From Actinokineospora bangkokensis (GTDB lineage: Bacteria; Actinomycetota; Actinomycetes; Mycobacteriales; Pseudonocardiaceae): a stretch of 64,000 nucleotides of DNA. Below the pieces are notes generated by a model, which made no database searches, was not told the DNA's origin, and saw only the letters and a list, made by a program, of their open reading frames with translations. The DNA lies in NCBI RefSeq assembly GCF_001940455.1, contig NZ_MKQR01000001.1, positions 1 through 64,000 of the forward strand. Direction: 5' to 3'. This document shows positions 32,140-40,248 of this stretch, one piece after another. The translations under genes and the position numbers were made by a program. Positions within the stretch are counted from its first letter, which is position 1, and every line of letters starts with the position of its first letter.

Positions 32140-32222
32140 GGGCGAGTGGCGGAATGGCAGACGCGCACGGTTCAGGTCCGTGTGTCCGAAAGGACGTGGG
32201 GGTTCAACTCCCCCCTCGCCCA
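32140..32222 (+). tRNA. tRNA-Leu (CAG anticodon)
   Basis: A type II tRNA with acceptor GGGCGAG/CTCGCCC, anticodon stem CACGG/CCGTG with loop TTCAGGT (anticodon CAG), a variable arm (TGTCC-GAAA-GGAC) and T-arm GGGGG-TTCAACT-CCCCC. CCA is not encoded. Divergent from fhaA, matching leuT in mycobacteria. Confidence 0.95.
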
Positions 32223-32230
32223 CACGAATG

Positions 32231-32264
32231 ACGGCGGGTGCTCGTGGAGAGCACTCGCCGTTTT
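32231..32264 (+). terminator. Terminator after tRNA-Leu
   Basis: ACGGCGGGTGCTC (32231-32243) pairs with GAGCACTCGCCGT (32249-32261) with one mismatch and is followed by TTTT. Confidence 0.75.
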
Positions 32265-32280
32265 CGTGTGTCCACGTCTT

Positions 32281-32540
32281 TCCGGGGGGCGACCCCCCGG
32301 GCCCCCACGGTGCGTGCTCCTCGGCTTGCGGGGGGTGGGGGTTGGGGTGGGACCAGCTGGCTCGCGGGGTGTGTGGGTGGGGAGTGGAGTGGGGCGGCGG
32401 GAGTTGGGTGGGGGAGGGAGCGGGGATGGGGGGGTAGGTGTGTGGGTTGAGGGGATTGGGGGGGTGAGTGGTGGGGAGGGTGCGGTGAGTGGAAGTGGGG
32501 GAATGGGGAGTGGGATTGTGGGGGAGGGGCGGGGTGTGGC
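32281..32540 (+). repeat. G-rich repeat element, copy 2 (after tRNA-Leu)
   Basis: The block CCGGGGGGCGACCCCCCGG plus CCCCCACGGTGCG matches copy 1 at 14041 with a single change, and is followed by about 220 bp of plus-strand G runs. The remaining DNA to 33038 (about 500 bp) has no credible gene; it is less GC-rich and includes an 11-bp tandem duplication ACCGGTCGTCG at 32877-32898 and a one-mismatch DnaA box at 32823. Confidence 0.7.
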
Positions 32541-33038
32541 TCTTTGTGGTTTTGAAGTCACGGAACGTCGTTGTGGGCTGGGGATGGGGAGTGGGTGTGG
32601 TCCGGGGCACTTTATGCACCAGTTGTGGGGAGGGGTGCATTTTTGCGGCGGCGATTGCGGGGCGGGGTGGAAAAGGGGTGCGGTGAGCGGCGGGGGAGTG
32701 GTGCCGGGGGGCCTGGTGCGCGCTGGTGATGGGCCATGTGGGGGACACCGGAAATAGCGGTTTTCCAGGGTTGTGGCCGCCGATGATCTTTGTCACCGCA
32801 CTGAGGGTGCTGCTCGTGGCCGTTGTCCACCGACGCGATCACCCGGATGGCGGGATAGCGGCAGTGAAGTTCGTTTACCGGTCGTCGACCGGTCGTCGAT
32901 GGTGGACGGCCGCCGGCCGCAGGGGGGTGCTCGGGGGGTCTTATCGGGCGGGTGCCGACTGGTACTCAATGGGATGACCGATCGACACCGCTCGGCGGGG
33001 ACCGCGTCCCGGCCGGGGGGAGAGAAGGGCGGAAGTTC

Positions 33039-33671
33039 GTGAGCGGCATCCCCGGGCGCACTGCGATCACCGAGACCCTCAAGGCGCTGCCCGCACAGCT
33101 GACCCCACCGGTCGAGCTGCCCGGGACGCCCGACGAGCTCGCCGCGGGCGCCGCCGCCGCGCTGGGCTGGGCGGGCACCGTGCTGCCCGAGGTCGTCCTC
33201 TTCGGCAGGCGCGTGTGCCTGGTCGCCGACCTGCTGCCCGACGTGCACGCCGAGCGGATCTGCCTGGGGCAGGAACCGGTCACCGACAAGGCCAGCGTGT
33301 CCACCTGGGCCTGGCCGGAGCTGGCGGGCCGGGTGCCCGAGCCCGCCGTGCGCATCGTCGGCGCCATCGCCGTCGCCCGGCACTGGCGCACCGGCCTGGC
33401 CAACGCCGTGCCCTTCCTGCGCTACGGCGACGCCGCGGTCGTGCTGCCCACCTCCGCCGTGCTCACCCACGACTACCTGGTCAACTGCCTGCCGCGCGCC
33501 CGCGCCTACGGCGTCGCGGTCACCAGCGCCGAGCCGGACGGCGCCGTGCAGCTCGACCTGCCCGGCCGCGGCGACCGCGCGGGCGCCGAGACCGACAGCA
33601 CCTACCGCTGGGTGTCCGAACTGGCCTACGACCAGATCCTCGACTCCGCGGCCAACGGCCCCCGCGCCTGA
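33039..33671 (+). CDS. Conserved-looking protein of unknown function
   Basis: A 210-residue cytoplasmic protein with no membrane segment or signal peptide and no motif recognised with confidence. It is acidic, with clear secondary-structure periodicity. Visible segments include PGRTAITETLKALPAQLTPP, a central region with two cysteines (VCLVADL and ICLGQEP), ARHWRTGLANAVPFLRYGDAAVVLP and the C-terminal STYRWVSELAYDQILDS. Codon use matches its neighbours. GTG 33039 with GGCGGAAG upstream is preferred over an earlier start because the preceding residues are low-complexity. Preceded by 0.8 kb of non-coding DNA. Confidence 0.65.
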   Translation: MSGIPGRTAITETLKALPAQLTPPVELPGTPDELAAGAAAALGWAGTVLPEVVLFGRRVCLVADLLPDVHAERICLGQEPVTDKASVSTWAWPELAGRVPEPAVRIVGAIAVARHWRTGLANAVPFLRYGDAAVVLPTSAVLTHDYLVNCLPRARAYGVAVTSAEPDGAVQLDLPGRGDRAGAETDSTYRWVSELAYDQILDSAANGPRA

Positions 33672-33729
33672 GGACTCCTGCGGCCTGAGGACTGCTGCGG
33701 CTGAGGACCGCTGAGGCTGAGGACCGCGG
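33668..33729. repeat. 16-bp tandem minirepeat
   Basis: Four near-identical units beginning CTGAGGAC (33668, 33685, 33701, 33717) of 17, 16, 16 and about 13 bp. The first overlaps the stop codon of the preceding gene. Confidence 0.75.
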
Positions 33730-33754
33730 GCCTGCGGTCGACGGCGGGCGCGCC

Positions 33755-33760
33755 TAGCTT
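33755..33760 (+). promoter_or_regulatory. -10 element for a leaderless transcript
   Basis: TAGCTT, 6 nt, then the ATG at 33767; no ribosome site. Confidence 0.5.
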
Positions 33761-33766
33761 GGGGTC

Positions 33767-34435
33767 ATGCGCACAGTCATCGCCGGGGGCCACGGGAAGA
33801 TCGCACTGCTGCTGACCGAGCTGGCCGCTCGGCGCGGGGACGCCGTGACCGGCCTGGTCCGCAACCCCGACCACGTCGAGGACGTCCGCGCCGCCGGCGG
33901 CGAGGCCGTGGTGCTCGACCTGGAGTCCGCCACCGCCGAGCAGGTGGCCGCCGCGCTCGCCGGTGCCGACGCCGTGGTGTTCGCCGCGGGCGCCGGACCG
34001 GGCAGCGGCACCGACCGCAAGGACACCGTCGACCGCGGCGCGTCGGCGCTGCTGGCCGACGCCGCGCGCATCGCGGGCGTGCAGCGGTACGTGCAGGTCA
34101 GCGCGATGGGCCTGGAGCGCACCGACGACGAGGACGTCGACGAGGTGTTCCGCGCCTACCTGCGGGCCAAGCTGCTCGCGGAGCAGGACCTGCGCTCCCG
34201 CGACCTGGACTGGACCATCGTGCGGCCCGGCAGGCTCACCGACGACCCGCCCACCGGCACCGTCACCCTCGCGGAGTCCGCGGGTCACGGCGAGGTCAGC
34301 CGCGCCGACGTGGCCGCGGTGCTGCTGGCCGTGCTGGACGACCCGACCACCGCGGGGATCACCGCCGAGCTGGTCGGCGGCAGCACGCCGGTGGCCGAGG
34401 CGGTTCAGGCCCTGCCCAGGACCCGGTCGGTGTAG
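33767..34435 (+). CDS. NAD(P)H-binding protein (atypical SDR, YwnB-like)
   Basis: A 222-residue Rossmann-fold protein of the atypical short-chain dehydrogenase type. The dinucleotide motif is VIAGGHGKIALLL at the N-terminus; VFAAGAGPGSGTDRKDTVDRG and RYVQVSAMG are the next strands, and WTIVRPGRLTD is the family's typical segment. There is no classical YxxxK pair, so it may be a redox sensor or a flavin/NAD(P)-linked reductase rather than an alcohol dehydrogenase. Its last 31 bp overlap the end of the convergent aldonolactone oxidase gene. Confidence 0.85.
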   Translation: MRTVIAGGHGKIALLLTELAARRGDAVTGLVRNPDHVEDVRAAGGEAVVLDLESATAEQVAAALAGADAVVFAAGAGPGSGTDRKDTVDRGASALLADAARIAGVQRYVQVSAMGLERTDDEDVDEVFRAYLRAKLLAEQDLRSRDLDWTIVRPGRLTDDPPTGTVTLAESAGHGEVSRADVAAVLLAVLDDPTTAGITAELVGGSTPVAEAVQALPRTRSV

Positions 34436-35724
34436 GGGTTCGCGAACCGGCCCTCCGGGTCCACTTCGGACCGCACGCGCAGGAAGTCGTCGAACCGCGG
34501 GTACCTGGCGCGCAGCGCCTCCGCGTCCAGCGTGTGCATCTTGCCCCAGTGCGGCCGACCGCCCACCTGGGCCACGACCGACTCGAACAGGTCGAAGTAC
34601 TCCCGGTAGGGCATCCCGACGTACTGGTGGATGGCGAGGTAGGCGGAGTCGCGGCCGTGCGCGGTCGACAACCAGATGTCGTCGGCCGCCGCGACCCGCA
34701 CCTCCACCGGGAACATCACCGGGTCGGCCAGCCGCGGCACCCGGGTGCGCAGCTCGCCCAGGACGTCGGCCAGGGACTCGCGCGGGACGGCGTACTCGGA
34801 CTCCACGAAGCGCACGCGCCTGCTGGTGACGAACACCCGGTGCGAGGTGTCGCTGTAGGACCGCTCGGACAGCGCCGACGCCGAGATCCGGTTGAGCGGC
34901 TTGACCAACCGCGGCACCGCGCGCCCGACCCGGCACAGCGCGCCGAACGCGGCGTTCTCCACCACCTCGTACTCCACGAACCTGCGCAGCGCGCCGAGCG
35001 GTCGCGGCACTTCGCCCTCCGGCAGCCGGTTGTTGCGCTTGACGAGCGCCTTGCTGCCGTAGGGGAACCAGTAGAACTCGAAGTGGTCGTTGGCGGCGCA
35101 GTGCTCGTCCAACCCGGCCAGCACCTCCGCCAGCGGCTCCGGCCGCTCCTGGGCGGCCAGGGCGAAGGCGGGCACCACGCGCAGGGTCACCGTGCTGATC
35201 ACGCCCAGCGCGCCGAGGCCGATCCTGGCCGCGGCGAACAGGTCCGGGCGCTCGGTGTCCGAACAGGACACCACCGAGCCGTCCGCCAGCACCAGCTCCA
35301 GCGCGGTCACCTGGGTGGCGATGCCGCCCAGCCCGGCCCCGGTGCCGTGGGTGCCGGTGGAGATCGCGCCGGAGATGGTCTGCGCGTCGATGTCGCCCAG
35401 GTTCTCCAGCGCCAGGCCCAGCGCGTCCAGCTCGCGGTTGAGCTGGGCGATGGTCGTGCCCGAGCGGACGGTCACCCGGCGCGCGTCGAGGTCCGCGCCG
35501 CAGACACCGGTCCACCGCGACAGGTCGACGGCCACCCCGTGCGCCGCGGCGGCGGCGGTGAACGAGTGGCCGCTGCCGCGCGCCTTCACCCGGGCGCCGC
35601 GCTCGGCGGCCCACCGCACCGCGGCCGCGATCTCCCCCGGGTCGCGCGGGCTGCGCACCGCCGTCGCGGTCGCCGCCTCGGTGCCCGCCCAGTTCCGCCA
35701 CGCCAGTGCGTCGTCCCGCGCCAC
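34405..35724 (-). CDS. FAD-linked aldonolactone oxidase (D-arabinono-1,4-lactone / L-gulonolactone oxidase family)
   Basis: A 439-residue flavoenzyme of the VAO superfamily. The N-terminal FAD domain has KARGSGHSF and the SGAISTGTHGTG block, with DIDAQTISGA between; the C-terminal ALO domain contains HWGKMH and ends in the family-type DPEGRFANPYTDRVLG. The GSGHS motif has no obvious covalent-flavin His at the usual position plus one, so the linkage is unclear. It should oxidise a sugar lactone with oxygen or another acceptor. Divergent from the alanine-racemase-fold gene, with a 77-bp shared control region. Confidence 0.9.
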   Translation of the reverse strand: MARDDALAWRNWAGTEAATATAVRSPRDPGEIAAAVRWAAERGARVKARGSGHSFTAAAAAHGVAVDLSRWTGVCGADLDARRVTVRSGTTIAQLNRELDALGLALENLGDIDAQTISGAISTGTHGTGAGLGGIATQVTALELVLADGSVVSCSDTERPDLFAAARIGLGALGVISTVTLRVVPAFALAAQERPEPLAEVLAGLDEHCAANDHFEFYWFPYGSKALVKRNNRLPEGEVPRPLGALRRFVEYEVVENAAFGALCRVGRAVPRLVKPLNRISASALSERSYSDTSHRVFVTSRRVRFVESEYAVPRESLADVLGELRTRVPRLADPVMFPVEVRVAAADDIWLSTAHGRDSAYLAIHQYVGMPYREYFDLFESVVAQVGGRPHWGKMHTLDAEALRARYPRFDDFLRVRSEVDPEGRFANPYTDRVLGRA

Positions 35725-35788
35725 GCCACGCCTCCGCTCCGGTGCTGAAGACCCTTCAGGTCTGCGAGGATATGGTCTGAACCTGCCG

Positions 35789-35794
35789 TAGGGT
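35789..35794 (+). promoter_or_regulatory. -10 element for a leaderless transcript
   Basis: TAGGGT, 7 nt, then GTG at 35802. Confidence 0.5.
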
Positions 35795-35801
35795 GCTGCG
35801 G

Positions 35802-37022
35802 GTGGACCCCGCCGAGCTGCGCACCCGACTGGACCAGGCCACCGCCGACCTCGACCCGCCGTTCGCCGCGGTCGACCTCGACGCCTTCGACCGCAACGCC
35901 GACGACCTGGTGCGCCGGGCCGCCGGGCGCCCGGTGCGGGTGGCCAGCAAGTCCATCCGCGTCCGCGCGCTGCTGGAGCGGGTGCTGCGCAGGCCGGGGT
36001 TCGCGGGCGTCCTCGCCTACTCGCTGCCGGAAGCCCTGTGGCTGCACGGGGAGTGGGCGGGCACCGACCTCGCGGGCACCGACCTGCTCGTCGCCTACCC
36101 GACCGCCGACCGCTCGGCGCTGCGCGCGCTGGCGGCGGACGCGGGCGCCCGCGAGCACATCTCGGTGGTGGTCGACTCCCCCGAGCAGCTCGACCTCGTC
36201 GACGCCGCGCTCGGCGCCGACCACCCCGAGATCCGGGTGTGCCTGGAGCTGGACGTGTCGTGGCGGCCGGTGGCGGGCGACCGCCGGGTCCACATCGGCA
36301 CGCTGCGCTCGCCGGTGTTCACCGCCGAGCAGGCCGCCGACCTCGCCGCGCGCATCCGCGCCCGCGCCGGTTTCCGGCTGGTCGGGCTGATGGGCTACGA
36401 GGGCCAGATCGCCGGGCTCGGCGACGCGCCGGTGGGCAACCCGCTGCTCGGCGGGTTGCGCCGGGTGCTGCGCCGCGGGTCCGTCCCGGAACTGGTGCGC
36501 AGGCGCGGGGACGCGGTGCGCGCGGTCCAGGCGGGCGGCCCGCTGGAATTCGTCAACGGCGGTGGGACGGGGTCGTTGGAAGAAACCGGTTCCGATCCGG
36601 TGGTCACCGAATTCGCGGCGGGTTCCGGACTGCTCGCGCCCGCGTTGTTCGACAACTACCGCGCTTTCACCCCGGAACCGGCGGCGTTCTTCGCGCTGCC
36701 CGTCGTGCGCCGCCCCGGGCCCGGCGTGGCGACGGTGTTCAGCGGCGGCTACACCGCCTCCGGACCGGCCAACGCGCTGCGCCTGCCGGTCCCCGCCCTG
36801 CCCGCCGGGCTCAAGCTGGTGGCCACCGAGGGCGCCGGTGAGGTGCAGACCCCGGTGACCGGACCGGCCGCCGACGCCCTCGCGGTCGGCGACCGGGTCT
36901 GGTTCCGCCACGCCAAGGCGGGCGAGCTCGCCGAGCGCTTCACCGCCTACCACCTGGTCTCCGGCGGGGCGGTCGTGGCGACCACCCCCACCTACCGGGG
37001 TGAGGGGCGCAGCTTCGGCTGA
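35802..37022 (+). CDS. Alanine racemase-fold amino acid deaminase/aldolase
   Basis: A 406-residue PLP-dependent enzyme of fold type III. The N-terminal barrel carries the cofactor lysine in VASKSIRVRALLERVL (about residue 48); GLMGYEGQIAGLGD and EFVNGGGTGS are the phosphate-binding loops. The C-terminal domain resembles D-serine dehydratase/D-threonine aldolase proteins, with FSGGY, EGAGEVQTP and the metal-site-like VWFRHAKAGELAERF. The substrate is probably a D- or beta-hydroxy amino acid, not determinable here. GTG 35802 is chosen because of the -10 element; GTG 35793 would add three residues. Often paired with an aldonolactone oxidase gene in Actinobacteria, as here. Confidence 0.86.
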   Translation: MDPAELRTRLDQATADLDPPFAAVDLDAFDRNADDLVRRAAGRPVRVASKSIRVRALLERVLRRPGFAGVLAYSLPEALWLHGEWAGTDLAGTDLLVAYPTADRSALRALAADAGAREHISVVVDSPEQLDLVDAALGADHPEIRVCLELDVSWRPVAGDRRVHIGTLRSPVFTAEQAADLAARIRARAGFRLVGLMGYEGQIAGLGDAPVGNPLLGGLRRVLRRGSVPELVRRRGDAVRAVQAGGPLEFVNGGGTGSLEETGSDPVVTEFAAGSGLLAPALFDNYRAFTPEPAAFFALPVVRRPGPGVATVFSGGYTASGPANALRLPVPALPAGLKLVATEGAGEVQTPVTGPAADALAVGDRVWFRHAKAGELAERFTAYHLVSGGAVVATTPTYRGEGRSFG

Positions 37023-37030
37023 GCGCCGGG

Positions 37031-37669
37031 TCAGCCCGCCGCGGCGGCGACGCCGGTGCCGGTGGTGCGCCCGGACAGGTACTCGCGCACCACCGCCTTG
37101 GCCTCCGCGATGACCTGCTCCTCGGGGAACAGCGCGCGGCGGAAGGCGAGGTTGAGGATGCTGTCGGCGATCTCGTTGGCCACCGCCACCGGCATCCGGA
37201 TCTCGTCGAAGGGCACGCCGAACCGCTCGGCGAGCAGGGTGGCCATGCCGTCGGCGATCACCGTGTTGTTGTCCCGCTCGCCGTCGATCAGGCGCAGGTC
37301 CACCACGTCGCCGAAGCGGATCCGGCTGAACCCGGGCACCTCGCGGTACATCTGCACGTAGATGTCGAACACCAGGTCCGCGCCGTCGAACCAGTGCGCG
37401 GGGGCCTGCGCGTCGAGCCTGCGGGCGATCTCGGTCATGAACCGGTCGAGGTTGCGCTGGGTCAGCGCCTGCACCACGGCCCGCTTGTCCGGGAAGAACT
37501 GGTACAGCGAGCCCACCGCGACGCCCGCGCGCTCCGCGATGAGGGTGGTGGTGACGCCGTCGTAGCCGAGTTCACCGACCAGCTCCGCGCACGCCTCCAG
37601 CATCCTCTCCACCCGCTTCGCGCTGCGCTGCTGCACGGGCTGTCGGCGAAGGGGGGTAAGCGTTGCCAC
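37031..37669 (-). CDS. TetR family transcriptional regulator
   Basis: A 212-residue repressor-type protein with an N-terminal helix-turn-helix (about 15-60: RVERMLEACAELVGELGYDGVTTTLIAERAGVAVGSLYQFFPDKRAVV). The C-terminal ligand domain begins with the WFDGADLVFDIYVQMY helix and has the C-terminal-related pattern of the TetR_C group with ANEIADSILNLAFRRA. The ligand is unknown. AGGAGGAGA precedes GTG 37669. It is convergent with the racemase-fold gene (8-bp gap) and has its own 5' region with an inverted repeat at 37771. Confidence 0.9.
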   Translation of the reverse strand: MATLTPLRRQPVQQRSAKRVERMLEACAELVGELGYDGVTTTLIAERAGVAVGSLYQFFPDKRAVVQALTQRNLDRFMTEIARRLDAQAPAHWFDGADLVFDIYVQMYREVPGFSRIRFGDVVDLRLIDGERDNNTVIADGMATLLAERFGVPFDEIRMPVAVANEIADSILNLAFRRALFPEEQVIAEAKAVVREYLSGRTTGTGVAAAAG

Positions 37670-37770
37670 CGTGTCTCCTCCTGGTCGCAGGGCGTGATCA
37701 CCCTGTCCAACGACCGACAGCCCGGGAGGACGCGGGTCCGCGGCGGATTAGTGCAACGGATTTCACCTTA

Positions 37771-37784
37771 TTACCGGGCGGTAA
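37771..37784. promoter_or_regulatory. Possible TetR operator
   Basis: TTACC-GGGC-GGTAA, a 5-bp-arm inverted repeat about 100 bp upstream of the TetR gene, in one of the few AT-rich patches of the 363-bp gap 37670-38032. Autoregulation is inferred only. Confidence 0.35.
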
Positions 37785-37986
37785 CGACGTTATCCCGGAC
37801 AGGTGGAAACCGCGGGCCCGCGCGGCGTGCGGAGGCACCCAGCACCGCTGCCGCGCGGACCCGCGGGGCCCGCACCCCCGCGCCGCGCGCCGTCAGCGGG
37901 GCGGGGGGAACTCGTGGGGTGGTCGACCACCGGCCCGCCCACCTCGGGGGAGCGGGCGGACCGGCGGCCGACCGCGGCCGGTCGCG

Positions 37987-38022
37987 CCGGCCTCCGCCGT
38001 CCGGGGGAACGGCGGAGGCCGG
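37987..38022 (-). terminator. Terminator after the small-protein pair
   Basis: CCGGCCTCCGCCGT (37987-38000) pairs perfectly with ACGGCGGAGGCCGG (38009-38022), 8-nt loop, 11 bp past the stop of the 38033 gene. Confidence 0.65.
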
Positions 38023-38032
38023 GACCGGACGG

Positions 38033-38374
38033 CTACCTGGCGCCCGCGGCGACCCGGCGGGGGAACGCGTCGAGGGCGTGCCGGGCGGGCTTCTCCGGGG
38101 CGAGGCCACCGGCCACCAGGTGCTCGTGGGCGGCCCGCCACACCGAGCACGGCGCCTTCTGCTGGCGCCAGCGGCCGGAGCAGGTCGGGCAGTTGCCCCG
38201 CTCGTCGGGCTCGTGGGCGGTGAGCATCGCCCGCCACCCCTCGGTGAGCCGGGGCAGTTCGGAGCGGGCGACCGAGAGCAGGCTCGGCGCGTCCGCGCGG
38301 TCGGCCAGTTCGGTGAGCATGTCCAGGCGCTCCCACACGGCGCTGCGCAGGACCTGGCCGAGTATCTCGTCCAC
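38033..38374 (-). CDS. Small putative zinc-binding protein of unknown function
   Basis: A 113-residue cytoplasmic protein. The N-terminal 50 residues look helical (MDEILGQVLRSAVWERLDMLTEL). The centre has a CPTC motif, and further on a third cysteine (APCSVWRAAHEHL) with nearby histidines, suggesting a metal site. Starts at GTG 38374 with GAGAGGTGA upstream. It lies 10 bp after another small unknown gene and should be co-transcribed. I do not recognise the family. Confidence 0.68.
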   Translation of the reverse strand: MDEILGQVLRSAVWERLDMLTELADRADAPSLLSVARSELPRLTEGWRAMLTAHEPDERGNCPTCSGRWRQQKAPCSVWRAAHEHLVAGGLAPEKPARHALDAFPRRVAAGAR

Positions 38375-38384
38375 CTCTACACCG

Positions 38385-38666
38385 TCACCTCTCCGCCTGT
38401 GCGGCGGCTTCGCGGAGGGCGGCCCGCAACTGGCCCAGTTGGCCGGTCGTCAGCACCGCCGCCTCACCGGGTGGTCCGACCAGGACCACCTTGTCGTCGT
38501 CGACGAGCACGGTCAGGCACCGGTCGCGGTCGGCCACGTCGCCGCAGCCGATCCGCCAGGTCCGGCGCCCCGAGGTGGACCCGGTGAGCGGGCGCAGCGC
38601 GTCGGCGCGGGCAACCGGCGCCGCGGCGCCGGTGTCCTGTGCCTGGCGGAGCAGTTCCACGTCCAC
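38385..38666 (-). CDS. Small protein of unknown function
   Basis: A 93-residue cytoplasmic protein with a compact alpha/beta look: LTGSTSGRRTWRIGCGDVADRDRCLTVLVDDDKVVLVGPPGEAAVL followed in part by a C-terminal helix (GQLRAALREAAAQAER). Two cysteines are present. GTG 38666 has GGAGAGGGA upstream. First gene of a two-gene unit, divergent from the XRE regulator; the 211-bp shared gap (38667-38877) may hold both promoters. No function can be given. Confidence 0.65.
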   Translation of the reverse strand: MDVELLRQAQDTGAAAPVARADALRPLTGSTSGRRTWRIGCGDVADRDRCLTVLVDDDKVVLVGPPGEAAVLTTGQLGQLRAALREAAAQAER

Positions 38667-38877
38667 CGTCCCTCTCCGTGCTCGTGCGCTTACAACGAAC
38701 TACATTGAGGCCTGGGCAACGGCGACGGGTCTGCACAGCGCCGATCGGCGCCCGCCCGACGATAAGCGGTCGACGGAGTTCACCCGGGCCTATCAGGCCC
38801 GCCGAAGGGGGCTTCTCGCCGCTCGTGAACTGCGCTTACGCTGCGCTCGACGCCCAGCGGAACGGTGAGGGGCCGGT

Positions 38878-40248
38878 ATGAACTCGATCGGATCGCAGGG
38901 TTCTCCCATCACTCCGGACACGTGGGAAGACCCCGAGATGCGCGCCGCGCTCGCGGCGCGGGAGATCAGTTCCGTCTACCGGCTCCTGCGGCGCACCGGT
39001 GTGTCGCAGCGGCAGATCGCCGCGATGACCGGCCAGTCGCAGTCCGAGGTGTCGGAGATCCTCAAGGGCCGCCAGGTCATGGCCTACGACGTGCTCGCGA
39101 GGATCGCCGACGGGCTGGGCGTCCCGAGGGGATTCATGGGTCTCGCCTACGACGAGGTGACCGCGGTGCGAGTCGCGGTGTCGCGCGAGGCCGCACAGCC
39201 TGAGGAGAGCGAAGAGGTGAAGCGTAGGGAGTTCCTGGCGCACGCCGCCGCCGTCACGGTGGGCGCGAACGTGCTGGGCACGAACTCCGGGTCGTGGGTC
39301 GCCAACCCGGTGCAGACCCCCGCGCCCGGGCGCATCGGGATGACCGATGTGCGCCAGGTCGAGGCCGCCACGCGGGCGCTGCGCTCGCTGGACTACCAGT
39401 ACGGCGGCGGGTTCTGCCGCGACGCGGTGGTGGCGCAGCTGTCGTGGGGCCAGCAGATGCTCGGCGCGTCCGGACCCGAGCACGTCAAGCAGCGGCTGCA
39501 CGTGGCGCTGGCCGACCTGCACAACCTGGCCGGGTGGACCTCGTTCGACATCGGCCTGACCGACTCCGCCCGCAACCACTTCGGCAAGGCGCTGGAGCTG
39601 GCGAAGGCGGGCCGCAGCGAGCCGCTGGTGGCCAACATCCTCTACCGGATGGGCCGGGTCTACCTGCACAAGGAGTCCCCGGACGACGCGCTGAAGATGT
39701 TCCAGCTCGGCCAGATCGCCGCCCAGGAGTCCGGTTCGGAGCTCGCGGTGGCGGTGATCTGCGCCAACCAGGCGTGGGCGTACGCGCTGATGGGGCACAA
39801 GGACCAGACCATGAAGCTCATCGGCAGGACCCGCGACGAGTTCGCGCGGGCCAACGTCTCCGAGGCCGAGGACTGGGTCAAGTTCTTCAACGAGACCGAC
39901 GTGCACGCCATGATCGGCACGGTGCACACGGTGCTGGCGCAGACGGTGGACCCGACGCACACCAAGTACGCCATCCCGGCGCTGTCGAAGGCCATCGACT
40001 CCTACGGCGAGGACATGAGCCGGTCGAAGGCGTTCAACCTGGGCGCGCTGGCCACCAACCACCTGCTCGACGGCGACGTCGACCACGGCGCCCGGATCGG
40101 GCGGCAGGCGGTGGAGATGGCCGAGACGCTCAAGTCCAGCCGGGTCAAGGACCGGCTCAAGCCCCTGCTGGAGGAGGCGGCGAAGCGGCGCAACAACGCC
40201 GACGCGCGCGACCTCGCCGAGCAGATCACCAACCTCAACGTGGCGTGA
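38878..40248 (+). CDS. XRE-family helix-turn-helix regulator with TPR-like C-terminal domain
   Basis: A 456-residue regulator. Residues about 30-90 form a Cro/C1-type helix-turn-helix (VSQRQIAAMTGQSQSEVSEIL). A linker with a twin-arginine-like RREFLAHAAAVTVGANVLG stretch follows; it is internal and typical of this actinobacterial family, not a genuine export signal. The rest (about 160-450) is all-helical TPR-like repeats (RLHVALADLHNLAGWTSFD, NILYRMGRVYLHK). Such proteins often control secondary metabolism or differentiation and may bind a small signal. GGTGAGGGG precedes ATG 38878. Its stop overlaps the start of the phosphotransferase gene (GTGA), indicating co-translation. Confidence 0.88.
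   Translation: MNSIGSQGSPITPDTWEDPEMRAALAAREISSVYRLLRRTGVSQRQIAAMTGQSQSEVSEILKGRQVMAYDVLARIADGLGVPRGFMGLAYDEVTAVRVAVSREAAQPEESEEVKRREFLAHAAAVTVGANVLGTNSGSWVANPVQTPAPGRIGMTDVRQVEAATRALRSLDYQYGGGFCRDAVVAQLSWGQQMLGASGPEHVKQRLHVALADLHNLAGWTSFDIGLTDSARNHFGKALELAKAGRSEPLVANILYRMGRVYLHKESPDDALKMFQLGQIAAQESGSELAVAVICANQAWAYALMGHKDQTMKLIGRTRDEFARANVSEAEDWVKFFNETDVHAMIGTVHTVLAQTVDPTHTKYAIPALSKAIDSYGEDMSRSKAFNLGALATNHLLDGDVDHGARIGRQAVEMAETLKSSRVKDRLKPLLEEAAKRRNNADARDLAEQITNLNVA

Noticed and set aside
32489-33038. Short open frames after tRNA-Leu as possible small genes or a tRNA-integrated island
   Set aside because: No ribosome sites, integrase or direct repeat of the tRNA 3' end was found; frames are low-complexity.
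39220-39300. Twin-arginine signal in the XRE regulator (RREFLAHAAAV)
   Set aside because: It is about 115 residues from the N-terminus, between a DNA-binding domain and TPR helices; export is not plausible.
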